A DNA stretch of 6,070 nt from Clostridiales bacterium UBA8960. Lineage in GTDB: Bacteria; Bacillota; Clostridia; Peptostreptococcales; Acidaminobacteraceae. Position 1 is the stretch's first letter. Each line of letters begins with the position of its first letter. Below the pieces are notes generated by a model. The model was not told the origin of the DNA, did not search any database, and saw only the letters and a program-made list of their open reading frames with translations. The DNA lies in contig DMYC01000097.1 of NCBI GenBank assembly GCA_003482695.1, positions 1-6,070 on the forward strand. Direction: 5' to 3'. The translations under genes and the position numbers were made by a program. Of this stretch, positions 1 through 5,464 are shown one piece after another.

Positions 1-1574
1 CCATCTACTTTGATATCCATTTGAAGTGCTGTAATGCCATCTTTAGTACCTGCAACTTTAAAGTCCATGTCGCCAAGAGCATCTTCCATTCCTTGAATAT
101 CACTTAAAATTTCGATTTTTCCATCTTCTTGGATTAATCCCATCGCGATTCCAGCGACAGAATCTTTAATCGGCACACCTGCATCAAGAAGGGATAATGT
201 GCTTCCGCAAATACTTGCTTGTGAACTTGAACCGTTACAAGTAACGACTTCAGAAACAAGTCTAATCGTATAAGGGAAATCTGATTCCGATGGAATAACT
301 GGCAATAAAGCGCGTTCGCCCAGAGCACCATGGCCAATAGCCCTTCTGTTAACTCTGCTCATTCCGACTTCACCAACTGAAAACGGTGGGAAGTTATAAT
401 GGTGCATATATCTTTTTGTATCTTCGAGATCTAAGCCGTCAATACGTTGTGATTCACCTAGAGCACCTAATGTTGTAATCGTTAAAGCTTGAGTCAACCC
501 TCTTGTGAACAATCCTGAGCCATGTGTTCTAGGCAACAATCCAACTTCACATGAAATTGGTCTGATTTCTGAAGGTGTTCTACCATCTGGTCTAACGCGT
601 TCGTTTACAATCATGGTACGCATTTTTGTTTTTTCTATGCTCTTGAATTTGCCTTTAAGGTAATCTTCTTTATCTGGATATTCTGGCAAGAATTTTTCCA
701 TAAGATCTGCTTGTAAATCTTCTAAAGCAGCATTTCTATCGTGCTTGTCCACGATTCTTACCATCATGTTCATTTTTTCTGCTAAAAACGCATTGATTTC
801 CGCATCAAATGCTTCATTGACTTCCGGCAACACGATTTCATATTTTTCCTTGCCGATTTCAGCCGTTATCGAATTAATAAACGCACAAATTTCCTTAATC
901 GCATCGTGACCAAACATGATCGCACCTAACATGATATCCTCTGGAAGAATATCAGCGCCTGCTTCAACCATCACGACAGCCTCATCCGTGCCTGCAACGA
1001 CTAAGTTTAACTTTGACAATTCTTTTTCTTCTATGGTCGGATTAAGTACATAGCGACCGTCGATATAACCTACTGTAACAGCGCCCGCCGGTCCACCAAA
1101 TGGAATGTCTGAAATGCCAAGTGCAATTGAAGCACCATTCATGGCAACTGTATCTGGCGTGCAATCTTGATCTACTGAAAGAACAGTGGCAACCACTTGA
1201 ACTTCATTTTTCATGCCATCAGGGAAAAGGGGTCTAATCGGCCTATCTATAAGTCGAGCTGTTAACGTTGCTCTCTCAGACGGTCTTCCTTCTCTCTTGA
1301 TAAAGCCGCCAGGTATTTTACCGACTGAATATAACTTCTCTTCAAATTCAACTGTTAGTGGAAAAAAGTCGATGCCTTGTTTTGGTTTTCTAGTGGAAAC
1401 CGCAGTTACAAGAACAACCGTTTCACCATATGATATGAGGGCTGAACCATTTGCTAAATTGGCCATCTTACCAACTTCAACTTTAAACGTTCTACCTCCT
1501 ATAGTTGTTTCAAACACTTTTACTTCTTTTAATTTGTCGCCGCCTAGAGCTTGACAACCTGTTACTTGACTCAT
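1..1574 (-). CDS. pnp: Polyribonucleotide nucleotidyltransferase (PNPase), N-terminal part, 3' end outside window
   Basis: PNPase is a trimeric 3'-to-5' exoribonuclease that phosphorolyses RNA to nucleoside diphosphates and can add tails in reverse; it acts in mRNA turnover. About 524 codons are visible in one uninterrupted frame from ATG at 1574. The first RNase PH-like domain carries [14 protein letters not shown] and [14 protein letters not shown], an alpha-helical linker follows, and the second RNase PH domain carries [11 protein letters not shown] and [12 protein letters not shown]. The catalytic segment [17 protein letters not shown] gives D498, D504 and K506, which match E. coli D486, D492 and K494. 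The KH and S1 RNA-binding domains must lie beyond the left edge. The start is supported by AGGAGG at 1579-1584, four bases upstream, and by an N-terminus that enters the family fold directly ([23 protein letters not shown]). It lies downstream of rpsO but is separated from it by a terminator and appears to have its own promoter. Identification is certain. Confidence 0.98.
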   Translation of the reverse strand, partial: MSQVTGCQALGGDKLKEVKVFETTIGGRTFKVEVGKMANLANGSALISYGETVVLVTAVSTRKPKQGIDFFPLTVEFEEKLYSVGKIPGGFIKREGRPSERATLTARLIDRPIRPLFPDGMKNEVQVVATVLSVDQDCTPDTVAMNGASIALGISDIPFGGPAGAVTVGYIDGRYVLNPTIEEKELSKLNLVVAGTDEAVVMVEAGADILPEDIMLGAIMFGHDAIKEICAFINSITAEIGKEKYEIVLPEVNEAFDAEINAFLAEKMNMMVRIVDKHDRNAALEDLQADLMEKFLPEYPDKEDYLKGKFKSIEKTKMRTMIVNERVRPDGRTPSEIRPISCEVGLLPRTHGSGLFTRGLTQALTITTLGALGESQRIDGLDLEDTKRYMHHYNFPPFSVGEVGMSRVNRRAIGHGALGERALLPVIPSESDFPYTIRLVSEVVTCNGSSSQASICGSTLSLLDAGVPIKDSVAGIAMGLIQEDGKIEILSDIQGMEDALGDMDFKVAGTKDGITALQMDIKVD

Positions 1575-1607
1575 AAAGCCTCCTATTATTTTTTATAGAC
1601 ACTTTAC

Positions 1608-1686
1608 GGAATTTATCCTACTTATTTCAAGTCAGTGCTACCAAATAGCATTCACTTCAAATAAGTAGGATTTTAAGATAAATTCC
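1608..1686 (-). promoter_or_regulatory. Long imperfect hairpin in the pnp 5' leader, candidate RNase III/PNPase control site
   Basis: On the minus strand the arm at 1659-1686 pairs with the arm at 1608-1627. All 20 bases of the latter pair: 12 bp (TCCTACTTATTT/AAATAAGTAGGA) plus 8 bp (GGAATTTA/TAAATTCC), separated by an 8-nt bulge (1671-1678). Beyond a G/G mismatch the stem continues with AAGT/ACTT, a 3x3 internal loop and TGCTA/TAGCA, closed by a TTTGG loop at 1641-1645. A further ATAGAC/GTCTAT pairing (1595-1600 with 1706-1711) could enclose the whole element. The pnp Shine-Dalgarno site lies in the 33 nt after the hairpin. E. coli pnp has a long leader hairpin cut by RNase III, through which PNPase represses itself. 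The pairing is seen directly; the function is inferred by analogy. No U-tract follows, so it is not an intrinsic terminator. Confidence 0.7.
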
Positions 1687-1714
1687 ACTAAGCGCAATTC
1701 GTTACGTCTATTCT

Positions 1715-1743
1715 ATTATACTAAATTCACTGTAAAATAGAAA
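1715..1743 (-). promoter_or_regulatory. Probable promoter of pnp
   Basis: A perfect -10 box, TATAAT, lies at 1715-1720 in an AT-rich stretch just after the rpsO terminator. At a 17-bp spacing the -35 position (1738-1743) reads TTTCTA, only a weak match to TTGACA. A better -35-like hexamer, TTTACA (1731-1736), is too close to this -10 box, but lies 15 bp from a second -10-like TAGAAT (1710-1715). Transcription would begin near 1706-1709, at the foot of the structured pnp leader, giving a leader of about 134 nt. A promoter is expected here because the upstream terminator would otherwise reduce pnp expression. The exact boxes are uncertain. Confidence 0.55.
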
Positions 1744-1770
1744 GATAAAATTACGATGCCCACTTGACAT

Positions 1771-1806
1771 CAAAAAAATGGAGCCTGACCAAAGTCAGAC
1801 TCCATT
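1771..1806 (-). terminator. Intrinsic terminator after rpsO
   Basis: On the minus strand, ATGGAGTCTGAC (1794-1805) pairs with GTCAGGCTCCAT (1778-1789) over 12 bp, including one G.U pair, around a TTTG loop (1790-1793). An A-T pair at 1806/1777 extends the stem by one. The stem runs into a seven-T tract at 1772-1778. This is a textbook Rho-independent terminator starting 7 bases after the rpsO stop codon. It ends the rpsO message and separates it from pnp. Confidence 0.92.
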
Positions 1807-1813
1807 AATCGCA

Positions 1814-2077
1814 TTATTTTCTTAATCCTAATTCAGCAATAAGTGATCTGTACTTCTCAAGATTGTTATCTTTCAAGTAGTTAAGAAGACTTCTTCTCTT
1901 ACCAACCATTTTTAAAAGACCTCTTCTTGAATGGTGATCTTTCTTATGTGCTTGTAAATGCTCATTCAACTCATTGATTCTGAATGTGAGAAGTGCGATT
2001 TGAACTTCAGGTGATCCAGTATCCGTTGCATGCGTTTTGTACTGCTCAATAATTTGATTTTTTTGTTCTTTAGTCAT
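1814..2077 (-). CDS. rpsO: 30S ribosomal protein S15
   Basis: S15 is a primary 16S rRNA-binding protein that nucleates the 30S platform. It binds the helix 20/21/22 three-way junction and helps form a bridge to the 50S subunit. The 87-aa product has the usual length and the family signatures: DTGSPEVQ at residues 19-26, [12 protein letters not shown] at 44-55 (the rRNA-contacting loop and helix), [11 protein letters not shown] at 58-68, and the C-terminal ELGLRK. Residue 32 is Phe in LLTFRIN, where Bacillus-type S15 usually has Glu; this is a small oddity in an otherwise canonical protein. ATG at 2077 is supported by AGGAGG (2085-2090) seven bases upstream. The gene has a promoter just inside the gap after ribF, a structured leader that may mediate S15 autoregulation, and a terminator right after its stop. 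It can thus be made as a short monocistronic message, plus any read-through from the upstream cluster. Confidence 0.98.
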   Translation of the reverse strand: MTKEQKNQIIEQYKTHATDTGSPEVQIALLTFRINELNEHLQAHKKDHHSRRGLLKMVGKRRSLLNYLKDNNLEKYRSLIAELGLRK

Positions 2078-2084
2078 TTAAATG

Positions 2085-2153
2085 CCTCCTAATAATATTA
2101 ATATATGCCAATAGCCTAGTAAATCGTTGGAGATTCGATAAACAAAGCCATGG
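2085..2153 (-). promoter_or_regulatory. Structured rpsO leader, candidate S15 autoregulatory pseudoknot covering the RBS
   Basis: On the minus strand, CCATGGC (2147-2153) pairs with GCTATTGG (2108-2115): 3 bp, a one-base bulge (2111), then U-A, G.U, G-C and C-G. The stem continues with U.G, U-A, a mismatch, G-C, U-A, a 2x2 U/U internal loop and AUCG/CGAU (2136-2139 with 2123-2126). It closes on a 9-nt loop, AATCTCCAA (2127-2135). The UCUCC of this loop (2129-2133) is complementary, with one U.G pair, to the GGAGG of the Shine-Dalgarno site (2085-2089), so a pseudoknot hiding the RBS is possible. A tandem G.U/G-C step is the determinant S15 reads in 16S helix 22 and in known S15 mRNA sites. 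The pairings are seen; S15 control is inference. Confidence 0.5.
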
Positions 2154-2167
2154 TAAACAACATTAGA

Positions 2168-2196
2168 ATTATATCACTATATATGATTCAAGTAAA
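2168..2196 (-). promoter_or_regulatory. Sigma-A-type promoter of rpsO
   Basis: The -10 box TATAAT (2168-2173) is preceded by TGA, an extended -10 (TGn). Exactly 17 bp upstream lies TTTACT (2191-2196), which matches TTGACA at 4 of 6 positions. The -35 box begins 7 bases after the ribF stop codon. Predicted initiation near 2161-2164 puts the start about 8 nt before the structured rpsO leader. No terminator separates ribF from this promoter, so read-through from upstream should add to its output. Confidence 0.75.
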
Positions 2197-2203
2197 GAAA
2201 AAC

Positions 2204-3130
2204 TTACAACCCAAAATGGGCTTTTGTCTTAACTAAATCACCGTTCATCGCGATAACCAATGCATCAATACTGTCAAATTTAAGTTCATCTCTCAATCGT
2301 TTAAGAAAGTGCACTTCAATCACCTCGTCATACATCTTTTGATCTATGCCAATAATATAAGTTTCCAAATGTATACCGGTTTGCTCAAACGTAGGGTTAA
2401 AACCGACGTTGGTTACACTTGGATATGTTTTTCCAAGCCAAACAGTCTCTGTGATGTAAACACCTGGCTTGATTGTGCTGATGTTCTCTTTGATTCTCAA
2501 ATTTGCGGTTGGAAATCCAATTGTGTGTCCGACACCTTTTCCCCTTACAACTGTACCCTTGATAAAATGGCTTCTACCAAGATAGTAATTTGCTTCATCG
2601 ATTCGACCGTCTTGCAACAACTCTCTAATTAAAGTCGAGGAAATTCTCATATCATTTTTCATAATCGGTTCAACAATTTCAAAAGTATAACCATATTTTT
2701 CTGAAAGCGCAATTAAAATATCAACATCTCCACCTGCTTTTTTCCCGAATCGATAATCGTAACCAACTGTCAAATGTTTCATATTGAGTGTGTTGATCAA
2801 CACTTCCTTTATGAAATCTTCTGGTTCATATAAAATCTGATTTTCATCAAATTTGATAAGCGCAAGATAATCGACATCAATTCTTGTAAAGATCTGTACC
2901 TTTTCATCAATATCCATAATCTTAGAAGGCACATTGTCAGGTGTTAAAATTTCTCTGGGATGATTTGAAAATGTATACACAAATGATTTTAACCCTTTAT
3001 CCGCTGCAGATTGTTTCATCGCTCTCAATACTTCGATATGCCCAATATGAAGTCCATCAAATGTGCCAAGTGCAACAGATGTTGGGCTGATATCCGCATC
3101 AATTTCATCTATTTCAAAAAAAATTTTCAT
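2204..3130 (-). CDS. ribF: Bifunctional riboflavin kinase / FMN adenylyltransferase
   Basis: This cytosolic enzyme phosphorylates riboflavin to FMN with ATP, then adenylylates FMN to FAD. The product is 308 aa, the usual length for a two-domain RibF. The N-terminal nucleotidyltransferase domain shows GTFDGLHIGH (residues 22-31, the HxGH-type ATP site), GYDYRFG (123-129) and ISSTLIRELL (163-172). The C-terminal riboflavin kinase domain shows GKGVGHTIGFPTANL (197-211), NVGFNPTF (241-248) and LETYI, with E256 as the probable catalytic base. The start is set at the ATG at 3128-3130 (MKIFF), which matches the family N-terminus and lies at good distance from the AAAGGTGA site. The adjacent ATG at 3133 is possible. 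An in-frame ATG at 3163 would overlap truB and add residues the family lacks. The gene follows truB by 13 nt, as in the Bacillus truB-ribC pair. No FMN riboswitch precedes it. Confidence 0.96.
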   Translation of the reverse strand: MKIFFEIDEIDADISPTSVALGTFDGLHIGHIEVLRAMKQSAADKGLKSFVYTFSNHPREILTPDNVPSKIMDIDEKVQIFTRIDVDYLALIKFDENQILYEPEDFIKEVLINTLNMKHLTVGYDYRFGKKAGGDVDILIALSEKYGYTFEIVEPIMKNDMRISSTLIRELLQDGRIDEANYYLGRSHFIKGTVVRGKGVGHTIGFPTANLRIKENISTIKPGVYITETVWLGKTYPSVTNVGFNPTFEQTGIHLETYIIGIDQKMYDEVIEVHFLKRLRDELKFDSIDALVIAMNGDLVKTKAHFGL

Positions 3131-3134
3131 CATG

Positions 3135-3143
3135 TCACCTTTT
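3135..3143 (-). promoter_or_regulatory. Ribosome-binding site that decides the ribF start
   Basis: AAAAGGTGA (3135-3143) fills most of the gap between the truB stop and ribF and matches the 3' part of the consensus AAGGAGGTGA. Aligned to that consensus it leaves about 7 nt to the ATG at 3130 and 4 nt to the ATG at 3133. It lies downstream of the ATG at 3163, which therefore cannot use it. Confidence 0.7.
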
Positions 3144-4037
3144 CTAATTTTCGTCATCCTCAACTAGCACTTTTTTCATGAAAATACCCTGATCTGTTTT
3201 TTCGACGACACCCCAAAAGACATCACCAGCATAAAACCTATAAAATTGCCCATCATGCTGAACTGAGCAAAATCTTGAAAAATCCACTTTGACGCCATTC
3301 TCCATTAACTTCAATAGTTTTTCTGAGCTTGCTACACGGACTTCCGGTAAAAAAGCAAGCGATTCTTCAATTGTTTGAATGTAATTTGATACATTTTCTA
3401 AACTCAAATTTTCCAAATCAATGGCTTGCGCCAGAGAAAACGGTTCACTCAAAGTTCGATTTAGCGCCGTCATATGCGCATATGTACCCAGTTTGACACC
3501 AATATCATGGCAGAGCGTCCTAATATAAGTCCCTTTTGAACAAACGACATTAAATGTTATTGTACGATGTCTTACAACGATGTTGTCGATTGAATAAATC
3601 GTACGTTGCCTTGGTTCTCTTTCTACGACAATGCCTTTTCGTGCTAAATCAACCAATTTTTCGCCACCTTGTTTTATAGCGCTGTACATAGGCGGGATTT
3701 GATTGATTTCACCTACAAATGAAAGAATCACATCGACAATCTCTTTTTCAGATTTCTCAATATCTGAAACGTTTAAAATTTGCCCCCATTGATCCTGAGT
3801 ATCAGTTGATGCACCAAGAACCATTTCACATGAATAGGCTTTTTTTCTATCCATAATAAAATCTACAATTTTTGTTGCTTTACCAATGCACACAGGCAAT
3901 ACTCCCGTTGCCATCGGATCAAGCGTACCCGTATGACCCACTTTCTTAGTTTTCAACTTGCGTCGCATGATTGCGACAACATCATGTGAAGTCATATTCT
4001 GTGGTTTATTTATAACCACAACACCATTTATAGTCAA
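3144..4037 (-). CDS. truB: tRNA pseudouridine(55) synthase TruB
   Basis: TruB converts U55 in the T-loop of nearly all elongator tRNAs to pseudouridine and also acts as a tRNA folding chaperone. The 297-aa product opens with the family sequence NGVVVINKPQNMTSHDVV. It has the catalytic motif GHTGTLDPMATGVLP with nucleophile D40, the conserved AYSCEM tyrosine (Y68), IPPMYSAIKQGG (114-125), and KGTYIRTL (168-175) with the conserved Arg173. A C-terminal domain of about 60 residues (RVASSEKLLKLMENG onward) corresponds to TruB domain II/PUA-like. The start codon is TTG at 4035-4037, not ATG. It lies 9 nt after an AAAGGTGAT site overlapping the upstream stop codon, and the N-terminus then fits the Bacillus homologue. 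The only nearby ATG, inside the RBS, is followed at once by an in-frame TAA. The stop is TAG. Confidence 0.97.
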   Translation of the reverse strand: MTINGVVVINKPQNMTSHDVVAIMRRKLKTKKVGHTGTLDPMATGVLPVCIGKATKIVDFIMDRKKAYSCEMVLGASTDTQDQWGQILNVSDIEKSEKEIVDVILSFVGEINQIPPMYSAIKQGGEKLVDLARKGIVVEREPRQRTIYSIDNIVVRHRTITFNVVCSKGTYIRTLCHDIGVKLGTYAHMTALNRTLSEPFSLAQAIDLENLSLENVSNYIQTIEESLAFLPEVRVASSEKLLKLMENGVKVDFSRFCSVQHDGQFYRFYAGDVFWGVVEKTDQGIFMKKVLVEDDEN

Positions 4038-4044
4038 TTAAATC

Positions 4045-4053
4045 ATCACCTTT
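4045..4053 (-). promoter_or_regulatory. Ribosome-binding site that decides the TTG start of truB
   Basis: AAAGGTGAT at 4045-4053 shares bases with the TAA stop of the upstream DHH gene (4052-4054). With 9 nt to the TTG at 4037 it supports that codon as the start and suggests translational coupling between the two genes. Confidence 0.65.
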
Positions 4054-5029
4054 ACAAGCCAAATTTACTTTCAATCGCCTCAACAATTTTCGCTTCGATT
4101 TCTTCGATTTTTTCATCTATTTTAAATCCGGCAGCTTTCATATGCCCGCCACCTTTAAAAGCCGTTGCGACTTCGCTTACATCGAAGTCATACTTCGAAC
4201 GCATGGAAACTTTGTGTGCCTCTCCATTTAGATGCCTAATAAATATAACAACTTCAACACCTTTGATATCTCGAACGAATTCCACAATTCCATCTGTATC
4301 ATACTCCGTTAAAGCCAATTGTTCAATCAACTCTTTTGACAGTTTGATCACAGCGCATTTACCATCCACATATAGCTTTAACGTTTCAAAGACTCGATTC
4401 AACAGCAGAAGTTTTTCATAAGATTTATTTTGAAAAATTTCTACATTAAGTCGATTGAAATCAAAACCCATTTCCATTAATTTCTTACTGATTTCAAAAG
4501 TTAAAGGCCTTGTATTTGAATACTTAAAACTCCCTGTGTCCGTTACAATTGCAGCATATAAACCCTCTGCACTGCGTTTGCACAGCGGACAATCGTACGC
4601 CTCAAACAACTGAGCGACAATTTCTCCAGTTGATGAAGCCTCTACCTCAATAATGTTGATATCAGCAAAGAAAGAATTTGTTTTGTGATGATCAATGTTT
4701 ACACGTGTTTTTCCTCTCTTAAAAAGAGACAAGCGATCTTCGAAAAGTTTAGTTTCTCCTGAATCTACAGCAATACTTACATCAAAATCGAGATGTTCGA
4801 CTTCTTTTGATGTCAGACATCTTACTTCATCATCAAACAAAAAAGATAAATTAGAAGGTATACCGTCATTTAAGACGATATACCCCCTTTTGTTGAAATG
4901 TTTGACTAAGAAATAAAGGCCGATGCAAGAACCCAATGTATCACCATCAGGCATATTGTGCGGGAGAATAAGAACATTTTCAAGTGTATCATCAGATAAA
5001 ATATCCTTTAAAGCTTGAATTTGATTCAT
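4052..5029 (-). CDS. nrnA: DHH/DHHA1 family phosphoesterase, NrnA-like nanoRNase / pAp phosphatase
   Basis: NrnA-type enzymes are Mn-dependent cytosolic phosphoesterases. They hydrolyse 2-5-nt oligoribonucleotides and often 3'-phosphoadenosine 5'-phosphate (pAp), and they replace Orn in Bacillota. The 325-aa product has the full set of metal-site motifs: LPHNMPDGDTLGS (H24, D28, D30), AVDSGE (D89), NIDHHKTN (the DHH triad at 113-115) and VTDTGSFKYSNT (D164). The C-terminal DHHA1 substrate-binding domain contains GGGHMKAAGF from residue 293. Length and domain order match NrnA. Members of this family can differ in preferring nanoRNA, pAp or cyclic dinucleotide products, and the sequence alone does not settle this; no transmembrane or PAS part of a GdpP protein is present. 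The ATG at 5029 lies 2 nt after the rbfA stop, with GAGG inside the end of rbfA serving as RBS, so translation is probably coupled. It lies between rbfA and truB, where B. subtilis has no such gene. Confidence 0.9.
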   Translation of the reverse strand: MNQIQALKDILSDDTLENVLILPHNMPDGDTLGSCIGLYFLVKHFNKRGYIVLNDGIPSNLSFLFDDEVRCLTSKEVEHLDFDVSIAVDSGETKLFEDRLSLFKRGKTRVNIDHHKTNSFFADINIIEVEASSTGEIVAQLFEAYDCPLCKRSAEGLYAAIVTDTGSFKYSNTRPLTFEISKKLMEMGFDFNRLNVEIFQNKSYEKLLLLNRVFETLKLYVDGKCAVIKLSKELIEQLALTEYDTDGIVEFVRDIKGVEVVIFIRHLNGEAHKVSMRSKYDFDVSEVATAFKGGGHMKAAGFKIDEKIEEIEAKIVEAIESKFGL

Positions 5030-5031
5030 AC

Positions 5032-5430
5032 TTATTCCTCATCATCTTCATTTAATTCTTGATTTTCTTCTTGATTCTCTTCTTGTTTTATATCTAATCC
5101 ACTTAGGATTTCATTGATGTGCATACCATGTTCAATTGAATGATCTGGTTTGAAAATTGGCTCAGGTGTATAATGCAATTTAATTTGCTTACCAATTTCC
5201 TTACGTATGAACCCTTTCGCGCTGTTTAATCCGTCAATATGCGTTTCAACATTATGTTTCGGATCAAATACACTAATATAAATAGTTGCATAACGCAAAT
5301 CATTTGTCACTTCAACATGTGTGATGGATGACAATTTAGAAACTCTAGGGTCCTTAATTTCAAAAATCATAATATGGCTTACTATTTTCTTGATTTCTTC
5401 TGATATTTTTTTACTTCTTGCTATGGACAT
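5032..5430 (-). CDS. rbfA: 30S ribosome-binding factor A
   Basis: RbfA is a late 30S assembly factor with a single type II KH-like fold. It binds near the 16S 5' helix and the neck and supports growth in the cold. The 132-aa product has the family pattern: a basic N-terminus (ARSKKISEEIKKIV), IKDPRVS (25-31), VTNDLRYATIYISVF (41-55), the AKG kink at 71-73 typical of this KH variant, and PIFKPDHSIEHGMHINEIL (91-109). After residue 112 comes an acidic, repetitive tail of about 20 residues encoded by a 12-bp tandem repeat. The start at 5430 has AAGGTGG 7 nt upstream. It lies 34 nt after infB; the ylxP gene found between these two in B. subtilis is absent. The nrnA-like gene follows after 2 nt. 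Confidence 0.97.
   Translation of the reverse strand: MSIARSKKISEEIKKIVSHIMIFEIKDPRVSKLSSITHVEVTNDLRYATIYISVFDPKHNVETHIDGLNSAKGFIRKEIGKQIKLHYTPEPIFKPDHSIEHGMHINEILSGLDIKQEENQEENQELNEDDEE
5056..5085 (-). repeat. Short 12-bp tandem repeat in the rbfA 3' end
   Basis: Two and a half copies of a 12-bp unit, CAAGAAGAAAAT with one A/G variation, lie in the coding strand (copies at 5074-5085 and 5062-5073, remnant at 5056-5061). They encode the repeating QEEN residues of the RbfA tail. Because the unit is a multiple of three, changes in copy number would keep the frame. This looks like slippage in a disordered tail. Confidence 0.75.
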
Positions 5431-5464
5431 ATAGACACCACCTTACTGATAAATCGTCCTAGTG

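Noticed and set aside
134..337. Minus-strand 67-codon open frame inside pnp in a different frame
   Set aside because: The PNPase frame runs unbroken through the same bases with conserved motifs, so this is a shadow frame.
1213..1554. Plus-strand open frame of 113 codons opposite the 5' end of pnp
   Set aside because: It is antisense to a conserved PNPase region that explains the sequence fully; it has no family features and no convincing RBS.
1608..1686. The pnp leader hairpin as an intrinsic terminator or attenuator
   Set aside because: The stem is long, AT-rich and bulged, and no U-tract directly follows it on the minus strand.
1764..1769. Perfect TTGACA hexamer on the plus strand
   Set aside because: No -10 box lies 16-18 bp downstream; that region is the rpsO terminator, and there is no plus-strand gene to drive.
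2309..2632. Plus-strand open frame of 107 codons opposite ribF
   Set aside because: It is antisense to the conserved riboflavin kinase domain and its product resembles no family I know.
3131..3160. FMN riboswitch upstream of ribF
   Set aside because: The gap from truB is 13 nt, far too short for an RFN element, and no such conserved sequence is seen.
4203..4916. Two short plus-strand open frames opposite the DHH phosphoesterase gene
   Set aside because: Both are shadows of a well-conserved protein; neither has a supporting RBS or promoter.
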